Shown here: positions 1-7,415 of the stretch, one piece after another
How positions within the stretch are numbered: position 1 is the first letter of the stretch
Layout: every line of letters starts with the position of its first letter
From: 2-12-FULL-35-15 sp036386835
GTDB taxonomy: Bacteria > Bacteroidota > Bacteroidia > 2-12-FULL-35-15
Reading direction: 5' to 3'
DNA: 64,000 bases
Assembly: GCA_036386835.1 (NCBI GenBank)
Contig: DASVUX010000029.1
Coordinates: forward strand, 1 to 64,000
Position numbers and translations under genes: made by a program
The notes under the pieces: generated by a model
What the model saw: the letters and a program-made list of their open reading frames with translations, nothing else
Database searches by the model: none
Told to the model about the DNA's origin: nothing

Positions 1-2
1 GT

Positions 3-38
3 TTAAGTAAAAACATTAATAACTAAAGTTTTACTTAA
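3..38. repeat. Short AT-rich inverted repeat downstream of the HerA gene
   Basis: A perfect 10-bp inverted repeat (TTAAGTAAAA / TTTTACTTAA, arms 3-12 and 29-38) lies 35 bases past the stop of the minus-strand HerA gene. It could act as a weak terminator for the defence operon, but it has no GC-rich stem, so this is only a possibility. Confidence 0.35.
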
Positions 39-72
39 TCTTAATTTTATGGATTGAGCTTAGCTTTTATGT

Positions 73-2172
73 TTAAATTTTCGCGTATCTATATATTCCT
101 TTAATATTTGAGGCTAAGTACTTTCCATGCGAACCTTCTGGTGGATTATTCATGAATTCTTTCGCTATACCATTTGGAACATCAAAGTATTGATAAGCTG
201 ATCCATTGTTAAACGTTACTTGCACTGTTTGGGTGTTCTCGTCATGGCCAATTGACGCGATTGTTGAGGATTGTACTTTTTTTGTTACCATTTTGTCAGA
301 TTTTATAATTTTTGAAGAGTTAGGATTCTGGGTTCGCCATGCTTTTACTATTTCTTTGTAATCTTGATTAGAAACTACCCGTTTGATTCCCCATCCACCT
401 GGGAATAGTGAATCGTAAGGAGGTTTCTCGTCATAGATAACTGGATCATGACTATCAGGTCGTTTATCTTTATCAGGAGCTTGTATGAGAACTCGCATCG
501 GCAGCTTCACTGCTTCTCCCAATACAATGGCTTCCCCTGTGCGAAGTATTGGAAGCATGTTTGTCAAGCCCTCAAGATTATCCGTTACAGCACCAGTGAT
601 ATGAGCCCTGTCTGTAGAATTAGAAAGCCGTAACGCGAAGAATGTTCCGCATTGTGAAAGAATTGTTGAGTTGATTTCTGACGGCCTTTGACTTACGATC
701 ATAGCACCAATGCCATATTTACGTCCTTCTTTGGCTATTCTTTGGACAGTTAAGGAGGCTAAGCCCGAAAAATTATCATTCAAATAATTATGAGCCTCTT
801 CCATAACAATCAAAAGTGGCCTGTTTTTACCACCTTCAGGAAGCTTTCTTGACCAGAATAAGGCATCATATAGTATCCGAAGCAATACTCCGATTATTAG
901 ATTTAGTATGGAAGACGGCACACCTGATAGATCTAAAATTGTTATAGGTTTTTCACTACCAATCCAATCCTCAAGCAACGCATCTAAATCTTTTGTAACA
1001 GTTCCCTCTTCAGATGGTAGCCAGTCACCCGGCTTAAAAATAAAATCAAATCTTGGAACTCTTAGTTTTGATCCAAGTGAATGAAGTTGTTGAGTGATGT
1101 TCAGCGTGTCAGGCAGATATTGCACTCTATCTCCATTTGCTTTATTCATATTTCCTTTTTTGAAAATAGGAGGACTGGCTGTTATTGGATTTCCTTTGAT
1201 CGGGTGACCTCCTGCATCGATGTCATATGCAAGGTTATCCATGGGGCTTCCTACATTGTCAGGATAATATTTGCCTAACGTATCCGTGTATAACTCATAC
1301 CAAAGATGATTTAAGCTAAAAGGGACAGGACTATCCACACTCAAATTGTCTATATTGATTCCCTCTATGGCATTTTTAATAACGGAGTTTTTTTTCTTTT
1401 CTAAGATTCGCTCAAGAACAATAGTCCTATCTTTTTCATTAGCGAACCCGCCAAAGCTTATTTCTGTCAGCTCTTCAAAGTTTAATGCCCAGAAAGGAAG
1501 ATATAATTCGCGTTCATTCAAGCTTGTGTCAGCATTAATTTTATAGATCGTAGCTCGATCTTTTAATGCCTGGCCATATTCACCATGGATATCTAATATT
1601 ATGATACGAGAAGACGGGTAGATACCTGGGTTTGATAATGCATTTATCAGGGAGGCCACTGTAGTTGATTTCCCGGAACCTGTGGTTCCTACAACGGCAC
1701 AGTGTCTTGTAATAAGTTTATTAATATCAATAAGGGCAGAAATAGATTCAGCACCTGATATGTGGCCTATATTTACAAAATAAGGTCGATCTGGTTGTCC
1801 GTATATTTTTTTAAGATCTGTCTCAGAAACAAGATGTACTTGATCTCCAATTGTTGGATATTGTGACAATCCTCTTTCAAATTTTCCATTTCTTTGGCCT
1901 TCACCTAATAATTGAATGCTTAACCATCTGTTTCCATAAGGTTGATTTGATTGCTGTGATTCAGGAACAGCACTCGCACCTACCTGAGTTACTATACCAA
2001 ATAATTCTATGTATCCAATCGGAATTTTAACAAAACTTCCTATTTGACCGATTCGATATCCTTCGCCATCTACATAAGTTAATCCAGATAATGCAGAGTT
2101 TGCCAACGATACACTAACAGATGTGCCATTCACATCCTGAATTGTTCCTAGATACGTTGATTTACTTTCCAT
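73..2172 (-). CDS. HerA-type ATPase with C-terminal KTSC domain (SIR2-HerA defence module)
   Basis: A 699-aa HerA/FtsK-superfamily ATPase (DUF87). The N-terminus (about 1-130) looks like the HAS-barrel of HerA; Walker A GTTGSGKST is at 162-170, the strand ILDIHGEYG follows near 192, and the Walker B-like LLIVMEEAHNY is near 453-463, followed by an arginine-rich SQRPSEI segment near 494. Residues about 634-697 match the KTSC domain (pattern IASIGHD...VTFNNGSAYQYFDVP...GKY), which is not part of standard HerA proteins. Its start overlaps the stop of the upstream SIR2 gene by 11 bases, indicating translational coupling. In known SIR2-HerA (Nezha) systems HerA forms a hexamer that holds and controls the SIR2 NADase during phage infection; that role here is inferred from the pair. 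HerA alone could also mean DNA-end processing, but no NurA nuclease is adjacent. Confidence 0.88.
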   Translation of the reverse strand: MESKSTYLGTIQDVNGTSVSVSLANSALSGLTYVDGEGYRIGQIGSFVKIPIGYIELFGIVTQVGASAVPESQQSNQPYGNRWLSIQLLGEGQRNGKFERGLSQYPTIGDQVHLVSETDLKKIYGQPDRPYFVNIGHISGAESISALIDINKLITRHCAVVGTTGSGKSTTVASLINALSNPGIYPSSRIIILDIHGEYGQALKDRATIYKINADTSLNERELYLPFWALNFEELTEISFGGFANEKDRTIVLERILEKKKNSVIKNAIEGINIDNLSVDSPVPFSLNHLWYELYTDTLGKYYPDNVGSPMDNLAYDIDAGGHPIKGNPITASPPIFKKGNMNKANGDRVQYLPDTLNITQQLHSLGSKLRVPRFDFIFKPGDWLPSEEGTVTKDLDALLEDWIGSEKPITILDLSGVPSSILNLIIGVLLRILYDALFWSRKLPEGGKNRPLLIVMEEAHNYLNDNFSGLASLTVQRIAKEGRKYGIGAMIVSQRPSEINSTILSQCGTFFALRLSNSTDRAHITGAVTDNLEGLTNMLPILRTGEAIVLGEAVKLPMRVLIQAPDKDKRPDSHDPVIYDEKPPYDSLFPGGWGIKRVVSNQDYKEIVKAWRTQNPNSSKIIKSDKMVTKKVQSSTIASIGHDENTQTVQVTFNNGSAYQYFDVPNGIAKEFMNNPPEGSHGKYLASNIKGIYRYAKI

Positions 2173-3418
2173 TCTCTTCTAGTTTGAATTGTTCTTTGCC
2201 AACCAATTCTTGCAAAAAGTTGCCTAATACGGCAAAATCACCAATACTAAATTCGTGACGGTTTATTGTTTCCCCAGTTTCTATCCCTTTCTCATCTTTA
2301 ACCTTATCAGTAATAGTTTTTACAGCTCCTGCTAAGTTTTCATCAATATCGTAATCTGATTTAGTGATTTTCCACTCGGCTTTAAGACCTCCTATTATGG
2401 CTTCGTTCAAAGTCCAAATGCTGAGGTTTGATCTATTTTCTGAGAGTTTGAGAGCCTTATCGTATTTTTCAGTTAGCGGTCCGAACAATAAACCAATAAC
2501 CATAGCAGTAGGGTTTGCCTTAAGAGCATTAATAATGGTATCATTTAAATGATCATCACTAAATGAATAACCAGTCATTATAAGGACCGCAGAATTCTGG
2601 CGCAAAAATTTATTTAGCCTATCAATTAGTGCTAAATACGGCATCTTGCGGCTTTGATCGTATTTTAAATGAGAAGGGTGAATAATATATGAATCATTAT
2701 CGCCAATACGTGTAGATCGACAAACATCTTTTTCATCTTTTAAATACCAATTTACTGAACCATGAATTTTCCATATTCTTGTCCAATGAGTGGGAATCAA
2801 ACCATCTTCAACAGCTCTTAAATCAAAGAAAGGGTTTCTTGCACCTACAAAGCCGTCAAAATACGGTACACTAATATGTTCTAAGGCTTCTTCGAGCAAT
2901 AAATCATAATTGGTCGTAAATATTTCAATAGGGGTATCGCGTTCAATGTTATTTATCCATCGAGCCAATTGATGATATGGTGTTTTATAATCAGGCAATG
3001 AAACCTTGAGTTTATCTGCAATTTTTTTACAAATTGCAACTTCGATATCGATTAGTTCTGTCTCAGAAAATCCTCTAACATCCGCTGCACCTTTTGAAAT
3101 TTGTTTCATTCCGCGGACAAAGCTTAGAATATCTTCTATGTTAGGCTCGCTACGAATCGTTTTTTTTATTTCAATAAGCAAATTAGTATAGCTTTGGGCT
3201 ATACTTTTAACCTTGTCTTTTTCAACTTTTTTCTCCTTTAATATCTCTTCCTCAATATATTTTGTCAAACCTGCCACATCAGGAATAAGAGGCCAGGCTC
3301 CTTGCGGCATTTTTACTGCTAAAGGGCAACCAGCGGAAATAAAAAATCCAACAGGTTTTTTGTCTTGTGATAGTGTTTGACGCAAGTATTTAGACTGGCG
3401 TATTGGATCGTGGTACAT
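2162..3418 (-). CDS. SIR2-domain protein, probable NADase effector of SIR2-HerA defence
   Basis: A 418-aa SIR2_2-type protein. The nucleotide-binding motif appears as ISAGCPLAV at 27-35 (equivalent to GAGxS), TTNYD is at 168-172, the histidine-containing KIHGSVNW is at 217-224 and the family-typical MTGYSFSDDHLN near 281-292. These are the residues expected of an active NAD-binding/hydrolysing SIR2 domain. There is no signal peptide or membrane segment, so it is cytosolic. It is followed directly (11-base overlap) by the HerA gene. In characterised SIR2-HerA systems this subunit depletes NAD to abort infection; that is inferred here from architecture. A TAnnTTTG box 26 bases upstream of the ATG suggests the pair has its own promoter. 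Confidence 0.87.
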   Translation of the reverse strand: MYHDPIRQSKYLRQTLSQDKKPVGFFISAGCPLAVKMPQGAWPLIPDVAGLTKYIEEEILKEKKVEKDKVKSIAQSYTNLLIEIKKTIRSEPNIEDILSFVRGMKQISKGAADVRGFSETELIDIEVAICKKIADKLKVSLPDYKTPYHQLARWINNIERDTPIEIFTTNYDLLLEEALEHISVPYFDGFVGARNPFFDLRAVEDGLIPTHWTRIWKIHGSVNWYLKDEKDVCRSTRIGDNDSYIIHPSHLKYDQSRKMPYLALIDRLNKFLRQNSAVLIMTGYSFSDDHLNDTIINALKANPTAMVIGLLFGPLTEKYDKALKLSENRSNLSIWTLNEAIIGGLKAEWKITKSDYDIDENLAGAVKTITDKVKDEKGIETGETINRHEFSIGDFAVLGNFLQELVGKEQFKLEENGK

Positions 3419-3443
3419 ATCGTTCTGGAATAGAAAGGAAAAG

Positions 3444-3451
3444 CAAATTTA
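3444..3451 (-). promoter_or_regulatory. Candidate -7 box upstream of the SIR2-HerA pair
   Basis: On the minus strand this reads TAAATTTG, an exact match to the Bacteroidetes TAnnTTTG element, placed so transcription would begin about 20 bases before the SIR2 ATG. No good TTTG box is seen at the usual 19-20 base distance, so the call rests on the -7 element and position. Confidence 0.45.
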
Positions 3452-3522
3452 CACTTTTTAATTTTTACCTTTAGGTTTAAATAAATTCTGAGAGAATGCG
3501 ATTTAGTAGTATCCAATTAAGG

Positions 3523-4044
3523 TCATTTTTTTAACACAGCATCCTTAATTTGATTAACCAAAGGAAAACAGCCCCTAAGCTCTTCATTATTCTTTTCAAT
3601 CAAATTTTTAATCTCTAGCACTTCATGTATAGGTTTCTTTTCGAAAGCAAGCAATTCAGAAAGTGTATAATCATCTGCAAGCTTTTCTCTTAATTTTTCC
3701 TTTATGCAATCGCACTTGACATTTCCTAAGGCTGTTAACATTGCAGCTGCAAAATCGTTCTTGATGTATTCGGTTGATGCGTTTGTTATAAAAGCGCAAT
3801 CTTTAGAAAGAATTCTATCCGCTATATCAATCCTGTCTTGCCTTGTTTCTGTTGATGAAGATGGATTTTCCTTGTTAAAATAGAAATATCCTCCAAGTCC
3901 CAAGATTAGAATAGCAATAATGATAGCAAACAGGCCATTTTTGCTCTTTTTGTTTTGAATGTTGTGAGAAGCCCCGCATTGTGGACAAGATAAAGCCTGA
4001 TCACTAATTTGTTTACCACATTCTCTGCAAAATATTAATGCCAT
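3523..4044 (-). CDS. Zinc-ribbon single-pass membrane protein of unknown function
   Basis: A 173-aa protein when started at the ATG at 4044 (a longer reading from a TTG at 4071 adds nine residues with no support). It begins with a zinc ribbon (FCRECGKQ...SCPQCGAS, four cysteines in CxxC pairs), a lysine-rich stretch, one transmembrane helix (LFAIIIAILILGLGGYFYF) and a charged C-terminal domain of about 110 residues with four further cysteines. Zinc-ribbon plus TM proteins are common and functionally undefined. It lies 104 bases upstream of the SIR2 gene on the same strand and shares its AT-rich composition, so it may belong to the same accessory patch, though SIR2 appears to have its own promoter. 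Confidence 0.75.
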   Translation of the reverse strand: MALIFCRECGKQISDQALSCPQCGASHNIQNKKSKNGLFAIIIAILILGLGGYFYFNKENPSSSTETRQDRIDIADRILSKDCAFITNASTEYIKNDFAAAMLTALGNVKCDCIKEKLREKLADDYTLSELLAFEKKPIHEVLEIKNLIEKNNEELRGCFPLVNQIKDAVLKK

Positions 4045-4306
4045 AGTATTAAGGTTTAATTGTTTCAACAAAAGGAAAGTTCATTGGAAAGAATACAGCT
4101 ACCCCAATGAAAATACAGGATGATTTTCATTAATTATTTTAAAAATAGAAATCTGTGTTGATTGAGGGAGTAGCTCAGAATCTTAGCTAAAGTAGAACAT
4201 TTTTGTTTAATTCAAAATAAATCTATAAAAGTCCTCATTTACAGTCGCACCGCTCTAGGGCTAAACCCAATTAATTTCTTATTTTTACACCTCTTAATTC
4301 CAAATC

Positions 4307-6766
4307 ATGAAAATCTCATATAACTGGCTAAAAGATTACGTAAACACTGACCTTTCTCCTGAAGAAGTTGGAAAGCTCTTGACCGGTTGCGGCCTGGAAG
4401 TGGAGGGCATTGAAAAGTTCGAGACGGTGAAAGGCGGACTAGAAGGGATCGTGATCGGTGAAGTGAAGAGCAAGGAAAAACACCCGGATGCGGACCGTTT
4501 GAATTTGACTACGGTGGATGTCGGGACGGGAGAATTGCTGAACATCGTTTGCGGTGCAAGCAATGTGGAAGCAGGACAAAAAGTGGTGATCGCCACTATC
4601 GGGGCGAAATTATATCCAAGTACAGGCGAGCCGTTTGAAATAAAGAAATCGAAGATCCGCGGTGCTGTTTCCGAAGGGATGATCTGCGCTGAAGATGAAA
4701 TCGGCCTGGGAACTTCCCATGCGGGGATCATGGTGCTGGATGAAAATGCAAAGATCGGAACGCCTGCCAGACAATATTTTAAGGTCGAAGAAGATTACAT
4801 GCTGGAGATCGGCCTGACGCCTAACCGCGCGGATGCGGCTTCGCATATCGGTACGGCAAGGGATCTTGTTGCAGTGTTGAATTGTAATTCTGTCCTGCAT
4901 CCCGAAAAAGGGTTCAGGGAAACGGAAGTCGCGATGCCGAATGTAAACGACTTCGCAGTTGATAATACAAATTCAAAGATCCAGGTCGTGGTTGAAGATG
5001 CAGAAGCTTGTCCTCGTTATTCAGGACTAACCATCAGCAATATAAAAGTTGCAGATTCACCGGACTGGCTGAAAAACCGCTTGAAAACAATCGGTGTCCG
5101 CCCGATCAATAACATTGTGGATATTACCAATTATGTGCTGCATGAGCTGGGACAGCCAATGCATGCTTTTGATGCTGCGAAGATCAAAGGTGATAAGGTG
5201 ATCGTAAAGAAGCTGGCAGATAAGACAAAATTCAAAACGCTTGATGAAACAGAGCGCGAATTGTCATCAGAAGACCTGATGATCTGCAACGCGGAAGGCG
5301 GAATGTGCATTGCCGGTGTATTTGGCGGAATTGAATCCGGAGTGAATGAAAACACAACAAGCATCTTTTTAGAGAGCGCTTATTTTAATTCAACTTCGGT
5401 GCGCAGGACAGCAAAGCGACACGGCTTGAAAACGGATGCTTCTTTCCGCTTCGAGCGCGGAACAGATCCGAACATGACGGTGTTTGCCTTGAAACGTGCT
5501 GCTTTATTAATTAAAGAAATCGCAGGCGGTGAGGTCTCTTCCGAGATCATCGATATCTATCCGAAGAAGATCGAGAATTTTAAAGTTCCTTTTTCCTTTG
5601 AAAAATGTGATGACCTGATCGGGAAGCACATCGACCTGGAGATCATAAAGAAAATAATCCTTTCACTGGGAATTGAGATCGAGCACGAAGGCCATGATGC
5701 GCTGCTCTTGTCTGTTCCTCCTTTTAAAGTGGATGTTCAGCGCGAGCAGGATGTGATCGAGGAAGTGCTCCGTGTTTACGGGTACAACAATATCGAGATC
5801 CCGACAGAGCTTAATTCATCCCTTTCCTTCGCTGAAAAGCCTGATAAGGAAAAGATCCAGAATACGGTTGCCGAACTGTTAAGCAATAACGGCTTCTCGG
5901 AGATGATGTGCCTTTCACTCACAAAAGAGGATTACTCCACAAGAATAAAAAGCATCGACCCGGAACAGAATGTAAAAATGATGAACCCGCTCAGCAGCGA
6001 CCTGAATGTGCTTCGCCAGACCTTGCTGTTCAGCGGACTTGAGACCATCGCATACAACCAGAACCGGAAAAACCCCGACCTGAAATTGTATGAGTTCGGT
6101 AAAACATACATGTCGGTTAAAGGCGATAAGCCCAAATACATCGAGACAAAACATCTTTCATTATTCGTAACCGGCCGTAAGCAGGAGGAAAGCTGGAACT
6201 CAGGAAATGCTCCTGTAAGTTTCTTTACATTAAAAGGTATCGTTAAAGGAATGTTCGAGCGTTTGGGCATCGAAGTGAAGATGAATGAATCTGCTTTGGA
6301 TGTTTATTCAAGCGGGCTGAGCTTAAGCTGGAACAAAAGAAGCATCGCAGAGCTGGGAAGTGTTTCCAAAGCGCTTTTAAAATCCATGGATATTAAGCAG
6401 GAAGTTTTTTATGCTGATATCAACTGGGACCTGGTTGTTGAAGCCGTGAAAAAAGGAAAGGCCCTGATGTATTCAGAAGTCCCTAAATTCCCCGAAGTAA
6501 GAAGGGACCTTGCCTTGCTTATTGACAAGTCGGTTAAGTTTGACCAGCTGGAACAACTGGCCTATCAGTCGGAAAAAGGTTTGCTGAAAAGCGTGAACCT
6601 GTTTGATGTTTACGAAGGCGATAAATTACCTGAAGGAAAAAAGTCGTATGCATTGAGCTTTATCCTCCGTGATGAAACCGCTACACTCACTGATAAACAG
6701 ATAGAGAAGATCATGGAAAAGCTGATCAAGACTTACCAGGAAAAGGCCGGGGCGGAGATAAGATAA
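4307..6766 (+). CDS. pheT: Phenylalanine-tRNA ligase beta subunit
   Basis: An 819-aa protein of normal length for the bacterial long PheT. It starts with the canonical MKISYNWLKDYV; a tRNA-binding OB-fold spans roughly 40-150, the B3/4 editing domain about 215-390 (RPINNIVDITNYV, GQPMHAFDA), the B5 domain about 405-480 and the ferredoxin-like anticodon-binding domain about 725-818 (FPEVRRDLALLID). With PheS (not in this window) it forms the alpha2beta2 enzyme that charges tRNA-Phe in the cytosol; the beta subunit carries editing and tRNA recognition. It is monocistronic here and marks the return to core-genome composition after the accessory patch on its left. Confidence 0.97.
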   Translation: MKISYNWLKDYVNTDLSPEEVGKLLTGCGLEVEGIEKFETVKGGLEGIVIGEVKSKEKHPDADRLNLTTVDVGTGELLNIVCGASNVEAGQKVVIATIGAKLYPSTGEPFEIKKSKIRGAVSEGMICAEDEIGLGTSHAGIMVLDENAKIGTPARQYFKVEEDYMLEIGLTPNRADAASHIGTARDLVAVLNCNSVLHPEKGFRETEVAMPNVNDFAVDNTNSKIQVVVEDAEACPRYSGLTISNIKVADSPDWLKNRLKTIGVRPINNIVDITNYVLHELGQPMHAFDAAKIKGDKVIVKKLADKTKFKTLDETERELSSEDLMICNAEGGMCIAGVFGGIESGVNENTTSIFLESAYFNSTSVRRTAKRHGLKTDASFRFERGTDPNMTVFALKRAALLIKEIAGGEVSSEIIDIYPKKIENFKVPFSFEKCDDLIGKHIDLEIIKKIILSLGIEIEHEGHDALLLSVPPFKVDVQREQDVIEEVLRVYGYNNIEIPTELNSSLSFAEKPDKEKIQNTVAELLSNNGFSEMMCLSLTKEDYSTRIKSIDPEQNVKMMNPLSSDLNVLRQTLLFSGLETIAYNQNRKNPDLKLYEFGKTYMSVKGDKPKYIETKHLSLFVTGRKQEESWNSGNAPVSFFTLKGIVKGMFERLGIEVKMNESALDVYSSGLSLSWNKRSIAELGSVSKALLKSMDIKQEVFYADINWDLVVEAVKKGKALMYSEVPKFPEVRRDLALLIDKSVKFDQLEQLAYQSEKGLLKSVNLFDVYEGDKLPEGKKSYALSFILRDETATLTDKQIEKIMEKLIKTYQEKAGAEIR

Positions 6767-6819
6767 GTGCGGATAGCGAATATTACTGCAAATTTACGAA
6801 TCTGTGTGTTTGGCACTTT

Positions 6820-7269
6820 GTCATCCCGACCGCAGCGGAGGGATCTTAGCTCGGTGCGTATGCAAACAATTATTACTTGTATTCTTGAGAACTTCCTTCC
6901 CCGAATCACGGTCATTCCGTGCTGACACAGAATCTCTCTCCGAAATGTCAGGGCTTGCAGGATTCCCTTTCACCTTGTGATTTTAGAGAGATACCGTGTC
7001 GGAGCACGGTATGACGATCTGTAGAGTTAATACTTTTGTCATCCCGACCGCAGCGGAGGGATCTTAGCTCTGTGCGTAGGCAAACAATCACTACTGGTAT
7101 TCTTAGAACTTCCTCATTCCCAAATCACCGTTATTTCGTGCTGACACGGATCTCTTCGCAATGCCACGGTTTGCTGAAATTTCTTCACTCGTGATCTAGG
7201 GAGATACCGTGTTCTCCCGCACTTTCTCGACTACGCTCGAAATGACATCTTAAGTGCAGTATCATAGTT
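6820..7269. repeat. Two tandem copies of a compound repeat of about 218 bp
   Basis: Copy 1 (6820-7037) and copy 2 (7038-about 7269) both open with the same 28 bases (GTCATCCCGACCGCAGCGGA onward), continue with similar GTGCGTA-GCAAACAAT and ATTCTT-GAACTTCCT segments, then a CGTGCTGACAC element and a GAGATACCGTGT element. Copy 2 is more diverged at its right end. The GTCATCCCGACCGCAGCGGA motif belongs to a type of dispersed extragenic repeat that is widespread in Bacteroidetes. Confidence 0.8.
6911..7015. repeat. MITE-like pair of inverted palindromic repeats
   Basis: Left element 6911-6936 begins GTCATTCCGTGCTGACAC and right element 6988-7015 ends GAGCACGGTATGAC; the reverse complement of the right one closely matches the left. 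They face each other with GTCAT outermost around 51 bases of non-coding sequence. The arrangement is the same as the pair that brackets the GIY-YIG pseudogene at 9253-9638. Confidence 0.55.
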
Positions 7270-7294
7270 GTCACTTCGAGCGGAGTCGAGAAAG
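7222..7294. repeat. Inverted repeat of a CTTTCTCGAC-type element
   Basis: Arms 7222-7247 and 7269-7294 are reverse complements over 26 bases with two mismatches (CTTTCTCGACTACGCTCGAA against the complement of the right arm), separated by 21 bases. This sequence is another extragenic repeat family common in Bacteroidetes. Confidence 0.8.
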
Positions 7295-7415
7295 CGGGTA
7301 AGCTCTTGAGATGGAGCAAGCCCTTTAGTATCTCTGTGCCGTAAGTGCCGTAGTATTAAAATACCCAATAAATCCCCCCTGTTTAGCGTTTACACTAAAT
7401 GCTTAACTTTATACA

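Larger units (their letters stand above)
6767..7415. other. Gene-free 649-base gap filled with repeats
   Basis: No coding sequence is supported here. The gap holds a tandemly duplicated repeat unit of about 218 bases (6820-7037 and 7038-7269), palindromic GTCAT...ATGAC elements inside it, and a separate inverted repeat at 7222-7294. The last 100 bases before the 7416 gene show only AT-rich sequence. Confidence 0.7.

Noticed and set aside
1..4044. Prophage or integrative element carrying the SIR2-HerA genes
   Set aside because: No integrase, phage structural gene, tRNA target or attachment-site repeat is seen; the left end is outside the window, so this stays open.
4166..4196. tRNA-like start (GGGAGTAGCTCAG) before pheT
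   Set aside because: Only a D-arm-like TAGCTCAG is present; there is no acceptor pairing, anticodon arm or TTCGA T-arm in the following bases.
4336..4731. Minus-strand frame of 131 codons in pheT
   Set aside because: Antisense to a clear pheT; composition follows from the opposite strand.
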